From Hyphomicrobiales bacterium (lineage in GTDB: Bacteria > Pseudomonadota > Alphaproteobacteria > Rhizobiales > Xanthobacteraceae): a DNA stretch of 9,094 bases. Of the stretch, positions 6,328 through 9,094 are shown in pieces. The stretch's first letter is position 1. The number at the start of each line of letters is the position of its first letter. A program made the position numbers and the translations under genes. The notes below the pieces were generated by a model. The model did no database searches and was not told the DNA's origin. It saw nothing but the letters and a program-made list of their open reading frames with translations. The DNA lies in contig JAPLPC010000400.1 of the NCBI GenBank assembly GCA_026400425.1, forward strand, positions 1 through 9,094, given 5' to 3'.

Positions 6328-7035
6328 GTGATCAGCCATCGTTTCATTGCACCACTCATCGTGGCCGCGTTCGCCGTGCAAGTTGCCGCTGCCTCTGCGC
6401 AGGGCGCATTCCCCGCGCCGCTGCCGGGCCAGAGTGCGGCACCCGCGACTTCGCCGTTTCCGCCGGTCAATGGTGCACCCGCGGCTGCATCGCCGTTTCC
6501 GCCTGTCAATGGCGCGCCGGCTGCTGCGGCACCGAGCGCATTTCCATCGGGCGGCGCCGCGCCGCTGGGTGGCGGCGGCTTTGGTGCGCCGCCGCCGCAG
6601 CAAGCTGGTCCGCCCGGCGGCGATGATTGCATGAAGGGGTTCTTGCCGCTGCGTCAGGAAGCGGAGAAGCGCGGGGCCGCGATCAAGGCCGCCAGTGAGC
6701 GCAAGGCGCCGCCGGATGAAGCCTGCAAGCTGATCTCCGCGTTCTCGCAGAGCGAGGTCAAGATGCTCAGCTACATCAAGGCCAACGCGACCAAATGCGG
6801 AATCCCGCCCAATGTCGGTGCGCAGATGCAGGCCGGCCACAAGAATACCGAAGGCATGCGGCAAAAAGTTTGCGCCGTTGCGCGTAACGGCGGTGGTGGC
6901 GGCCCCGGCCCGGCCGCGGCGCCGCGCCTCAGTGATGTGCTCGGCTCCTCGGCCTCGCTGCCCGACGCATCCGCTGCGCGCAAGAGCGGCGGCACCACCT
7001 TCGATACGCTGAACGGCAACGTTCTCACCCGATGA
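6328..7035 (+). CDS. Secreted four-cysteine protein with Pro/Ala-rich linker, unknown function
   Basis: A 235-residue protein I recognise only as a conserved hypothetical of Bradyrhizobium relatives. The GTG start at 6328 has a strong ribosome binding site. Residues 1-24 form a Sec signal peptide (MISHRF, hydrophobic core PLIVAAFAVQVAAA, cleavage after ASA), so the protein is probably periplasmic or secreted. Residues 25-98 are Pro/Ala/Gly-rich with two tandem copies of SPFPPVNGAPAAA and no predicted fold. Residues about 100-187 form the likely domain, helical and charged, with four cysteines at 101, 133, 157 and 182 (CMKGFLPL, EACKLI, TKCGIP, KVCAVA) spaced to allow two disulfides. A Gly/Pro linker and a tail ending DTLNGNVLTR follow. 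Its TGA overlaps the ubiA ATG, so the two genes are translationally coupled; whether this reflects a shared role is unknown. Confidence 0.85.
   Translation: MISHRFIAPLIVAAFAVQVAAASAQGAFPAPLPGQSAAPATSPFPPVNGAPAAASPFPPVNGAPAAAAPSAFPSGGAAPLGGGGFGAPPPQQAGPPGGDDCMKGFLPLRQEAEKRGAAIKAASERKAPPDEACKLISAFSQSEVKMLSYIKANATKCGIPPNVGAQMQAGHKNTEGMRQKVCAVARNGGGGGPGPAAAPRLSDVLGSSASLPDASAARKSGGTTFDTLNGNVLTR
6451..6528 (+). repeat. 39-bp in-frame tandem duplication in the secreted-protein gene
   Basis: Two adjacent 39-base units (6451-6489 and 6490-6528) each encode SPFPPVNGAPAAA. They differ at several third-codon positions (for example CCGGTC/CCTGTC and GCACCC/GCGCCG) but the protein copies are identical. 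This suggests an older duplication kept by selection on the linker sequence, not a fresh slippage event. Confidence 0.85.
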
Positions 7036-7914
7036 GCGACGCGGCCGCCCGCGTTGCCGATGCGACCGCCAATAACTGGGTCGATCGCGTCGCGCCGCTG
7101 TGGGCGCGCCCCTATCTGAGACTGTCGCGGTTCGATCGCCCGATCGGCTCGTGGCTGCTGTTGATGCCGTGCTGGTGGTCGGCGGCGCTGGCCTCCGGTG
7201 CAGCACAGGATCTGCATCAGATGCCGACCATAATCGCGCTGTTCTTCATCGGCGCTTTCGTCATGCGCGGCGCCGGCTGCACCTGGAATGACATCACCGA
7301 CCGCGATCTCGATGCGAAGGTCGAGCGCACCCGCTCGCGACCGATCCCTGCAGGACAGGTGACAGCGAAGAAGGCATTGGCTTGGCTCGTTCTGCAGGCG
7401 CTGATCGGCCTCGTCGTGCTGCTGCAGTTCAACAGCTTTGCGATCGCAACGGGCATCGCCTCTCTCATCATCGTCGCCGCCTATCCCTTCATGAAGCGCA
7501 TCACCTATTGGCCGCAGAGCGTGCTCGGCCTTGCCTTCTCGTGGGGCGCGCTGATGGGCTTCGCGGTCGTATTCGGCCGCATCGATCACGATCTACGCGC
7601 ATCAGGATACGGAAGACGACGCGCTGATCGGCATCAAGTCGACGGCGCTGCTGTTCGGCGCGCGCACGCAAACGGCACTGGTCGTTTTCTATGGCCTCGC
7701 CGTCGCGCTGATCAGTGTCGCGTTGCGTTTGGCAGGTGCCGGCTGGCCGGCCTGGATCGGCCTCGTCGTTTTTGCAGGCCATCTCGCCTGGCAGATCACA
7801 CGGATCGACATCTCCGACTCCGCGCTGTGCCTGCGGCTGTTCAAGTCCAATCGCGACGCGGGACTGTTGCTGTTTGCGGGCCTGTTACTCGACGCATTCC
7901 TGCGCGCGGGATAA
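7032..7914 (+). pseudogene. ubiA: 4-hydroxybenzoate polyprenyltransferase, internal deletion and frameshift
   Basis: UbiA is an inner-membrane enzyme that attaches the polyprenyl chain to 4-hydroxybenzoate in ubiquinone synthesis. The first 184 or so residues are normal: RLSRFDRPIGSWLLLMPCWW, the first Asp-rich motif NDITDRDLDAKVERTRSRP (86-104), several membrane helices, then WGALMGFAVVFGRID. At about 7581-7590 the frame changes: the UbiA sequence continues from 7591 in another frame (IYAHQDTEDDALIGIKSTAL, holding the second Asp motif) to a TAA at 7912-7914. Compared with E. coli UbiA, about 20 residues between these blocks (a membrane helix ending in YDT) are missing, so the event is a deletion of roughly 60 bases whose size is 2 modulo 3. 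Read without correction, the frame runs to 7955 with an unrelated Arg-rich C terminus. The start ATG overlaps the previous stop (ATGA). As written, the product would be inactive. Confidence 0.9.
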
Positions 7915-8005
7915 ACTGCAACTCTGCTGCACTGCCCACAACGATCCGGGCATAGCTCATCACACAAATCGACACACGATCGATCCGCTCTTCTACGTTA
8001 CGATG

Positions 8006-8027
8006 CAACGAGCGTAGTCAACGAGCG
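8006..8027. repeat. 9-bp direct repeat upstream of the decarboxylase pair
   Basis: CAACGAGCG occurs at 8006-8014 and again at 8019-8027, a 13-base period, directly before the ribosome binding site (GGAG, 8027-8030) of the next gene. It could be a regulator binding site or chance; the rest of the 122-base gap from 7915 shows no clear promoter or terminator. Confidence 0.35.
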
Positions 8028-8036
8028 GAGACTTGG

Positions 8037-8579
8037 ATGAGCGATGCGGGGGAGGGGCCTGGTGATCAGGCTGGCTGGCGGCAGGATGTGTTCGACATTC
8101 TCAAGGCGGCAGACGTCAAACACATCGTCTATGTGCCCGATGCCGGCCACGCGACGGCCATTCGCTTTGCCAACGAGGACAACGCGATCAACTCGGTCGT
8201 GCTCACCACGGAAGAAGAGGGGATCGGCTATCTCGCCGGCGCCTGGCTCGGCGGCGAGCGCGGCGCGTTGCTGATGCAATCAAGCGGCGTTGGCAACTGC
8301 ATCAACACACTCGCCTTGCAAACCTGCACGCGCTTCCCGCTGCTGATGGTCGTCACCATGCGCGGCGACTGGGCCGAGTTCAACGGATGGCAAAACCCGA
8401 TGGGGCAGGCGACCGAGCGTGCGCTCAATCTGATGGGCGTGCTGACATGGCGCGCGGATGAGCCCGATGACGTTGCACCACTGTTGCGAGGCGCGGCTGC
8501 GATGGCCTTCAACGGCGACACGGCTTGCGCCTTGCTGCTCGGACAGCGGCTGATCGGAGAGAAGCAATGGGTGAAGTGA
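8037..8579 (+). CDS. Thiamine-diphosphate enzyme, N-terminal (alpha) subunit; sulfopyruvate/phosphonopyruvate decarboxylase-like
   Basis: A 180-residue stand-alone PYR-type domain of a thiamine-diphosphate decarboxylase, like the alpha subunit ComD of sulfopyruvate decarboxylase. Motifs: VYVPDAGHAT (31-40), TTEEEGIGYLAGAWLGGE (57-74), in which one of the Glu residues would contact the cofactor's aminopyrimidine ring, MQSSGVGNCINTLAL (80-94) and MRGDW..FNGWQNPMG (108-123). The ATG at 8037 has GGAG six bases upstream. The gene overlaps the beta-subunit gene by 13 bases (8567-8579), so the two must form one enzyme. The likely reaction is decarboxylation of a 2-oxo acid carrying a sulfonate, phosphonate or other acidic group; the true substrate cannot be told from sequence, and an archaeal-type coenzyme M role is unlikely in this organism. 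Confidence 0.82.
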   Translation: MSDAGEGPGDQAGWRQDVFDILKAADVKHIVYVPDAGHATAIRFANEDNAINSVVLTTEEEGIGYLAGAWLGGERGALLMQSSGVGNCINTLALQTCTRFPLLMVVTMRGDWAEFNGWQNPMGQATERALNLMGVLTWRADEPDDVAPLLRGAAAMAFNGDTACALLLGQRLIGEKQWVK

Positions 8580-9094
8580 AAGCAGGCGGCGCGCTCGATC
8601 GCCGCAAGGTCGTGAAGACGCTGTTGGCGGGCCGCCAGAACTTGCTCGTCGTCACAGGACTGGGCTCACCGTCCTATGACGTGATGGCGGCCGGTGATCA
8701 TGACAATAACTATTACCTCTGGGCGGCGATGGGCAGCGCGGCGATGGTCGGTCTCGGTCTTGCGACCGCGAAGCCGGATCATTCGGTGCTTGTTGTCACC
8801 GGCGACGGCGAAATGCTGATGGGCATGGGCGCGCTGGCGACCATCGCGACGCGTCGGCCTGCTAATCTCACCATCGCCGTGCTCGACAACGGACACTTCG
8901 GCGAAACCGGCATGCAAGTGAGCCATGCCGGCATGGGCGTCAGCCTGGACAAGGTGGCGCAGGCTTGCGGCTTCGGCTGGACCGCAGAGATTCGCGATAT
9001 GGCTGGCGTTGCGGATTTACGCGGGCGTTTGACCGCGCGCGACGGCGTGCGGATGGCCACCATCAAAGTGACGGCGGAGAACCCGCCACGGGTG
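8567..9094 (+). CDS. Thiamine-diphosphate enzyme, C-terminal (beta) subunit, partial
   Basis: The first 176 codons are open to the window edge with no stop, so the gene is cut by the window and is not broken. It is the PP-type, cofactor-binding half matching the upstream alpha subunit (ComE-like). The thiamine-diphosphate motif runs from GDGEMLMGMG (79-88) to AVLDNGHFGETG (104-115), the usual GDG followed about 27 residues later by N. Ahead of it are VVTGLGSPSYD (28-38) and LWAAMGSAAMVGLGLA (51-66). The ATG at 8567 has GGAGAG (8556-8561) at a 5-base spacing and overlaps the alpha-subunit gene in another frame. Relatives are often annotated as sulfopyruvate decarboxylase subunit beta or phosphonopyruvate decarboxylase; substrate is not determined here. 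Confidence 0.85.
   Translation, partial: MGEVKAGGALDRRKVVKTLLAGRQNLLVVTGLGSPSYDVMAAGDHDNNYYLWAAMGSAAMVGLGLATAKPDHSVLVVTGDGEMLMGMGALATIATRRPANLTIAVLDNGHFGETGMQVSHAGMGVSLDKVAQACGFGWTAEIRDMAGVADLRGRLTARDGVRMATIKVTAENPPRV

Noticed and set aside
6238..7206. Long minus-strand open frame opposite the secreted-protein gene and ubiA
   Set aside because: Arg/Ser-rich composition of a GC-driven shadow frame; the plus strand has a strong ribosome binding site, signal peptide and conserved domain.
6771..7589. Minus-strand open frame of 272 codons opposite ubiA
   Set aside because: It overlaps recognisable UbiA membrane helices and the Asp-rich motif; its own sequence has no domain.
7587..7955. Unusual Arg-rich C terminus fused to UbiA
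   Set aside because: It is the out-of-frame reading of the normal UbiA C-terminal half, which is intact one frame over.
1..9094. Mobile element, toxin-antitoxin or defence system
   Set aside because: No transposase, integrase, terminal repeats, tRNA or defence domain was seen; gene content is housekeeping or envelope related.

Overview
The window looks like chromosomal DNA from a Nitrobacteraceae/Bradyrhizobiaceae alphaproteobacterium (Bradyrhizobium, Rhodopseudomonas, Afipia or a relative). The evidence is the high GC content, the protein sequences (a DUF2076 protein, a HisZ-HisG pair, UbiA and RsmE of alphaproteobacterial type) and two palindromic intergenic repeats that resemble those common in this group. 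I see no RNA gene, CRISPR array, insertion sequence or prophage.

Left part, all on the minus strand. From right to left (5'->3') it runs rsmE, hisZ, hisG, a polyprenyl-phosphate-type glycosyltransferase, a YdjC/ChbG/HpnK-type deacetylase, and then a separate DUF2076 gene. hisZ/hisG and glycosyltransferase/deacetylase each overlap by an ATGA tetranucleotide, so each pair is probably translated in a coupled way. HisZ and HisG together form the first enzyme of histidine synthesis. The glycosyltransferase and deacetylase look like a two-step route to a lipid-linked amino sugar, as in the Francisella FlmF2/NaxD pair for lipid A modification. Palindromic repeats lie downstream of the DUF2076 gene, after hisG, and across the 3' end of the deacetylase gene, whose stop codon lies inside the repeat.

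Right part, all on the plus strand. It holds a secreted four-cysteine protein of unknown function, ubiA (4-hydroxybenzoate polyprenyltransferase, ubiquinone pathway) starting within its stop codon, and a two-subunit thiamine-diphosphate decarboxylase-like pair whose second gene runs off the window. rsmE and the secreted-protein gene diverge from a 213-bp intergenic region.

The most striking point is that two housekeeping genes are broken. hisZ has a frameshift (2 extra bases or 1 missing) at about 5093-5094. ubiA has lost about 20 codons with a frame change at about 7581-7590. Both are otherwise well preserved on each side of the lesion, so these are either very recent mutations or sequencing/assembly errors. 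I found no clearly new defence or mobile system. The best candidates for follow-up are the glycosyltransferase/deacetylase pair, the long HisG next to HisZ, and the uncharacterised secreted protein.
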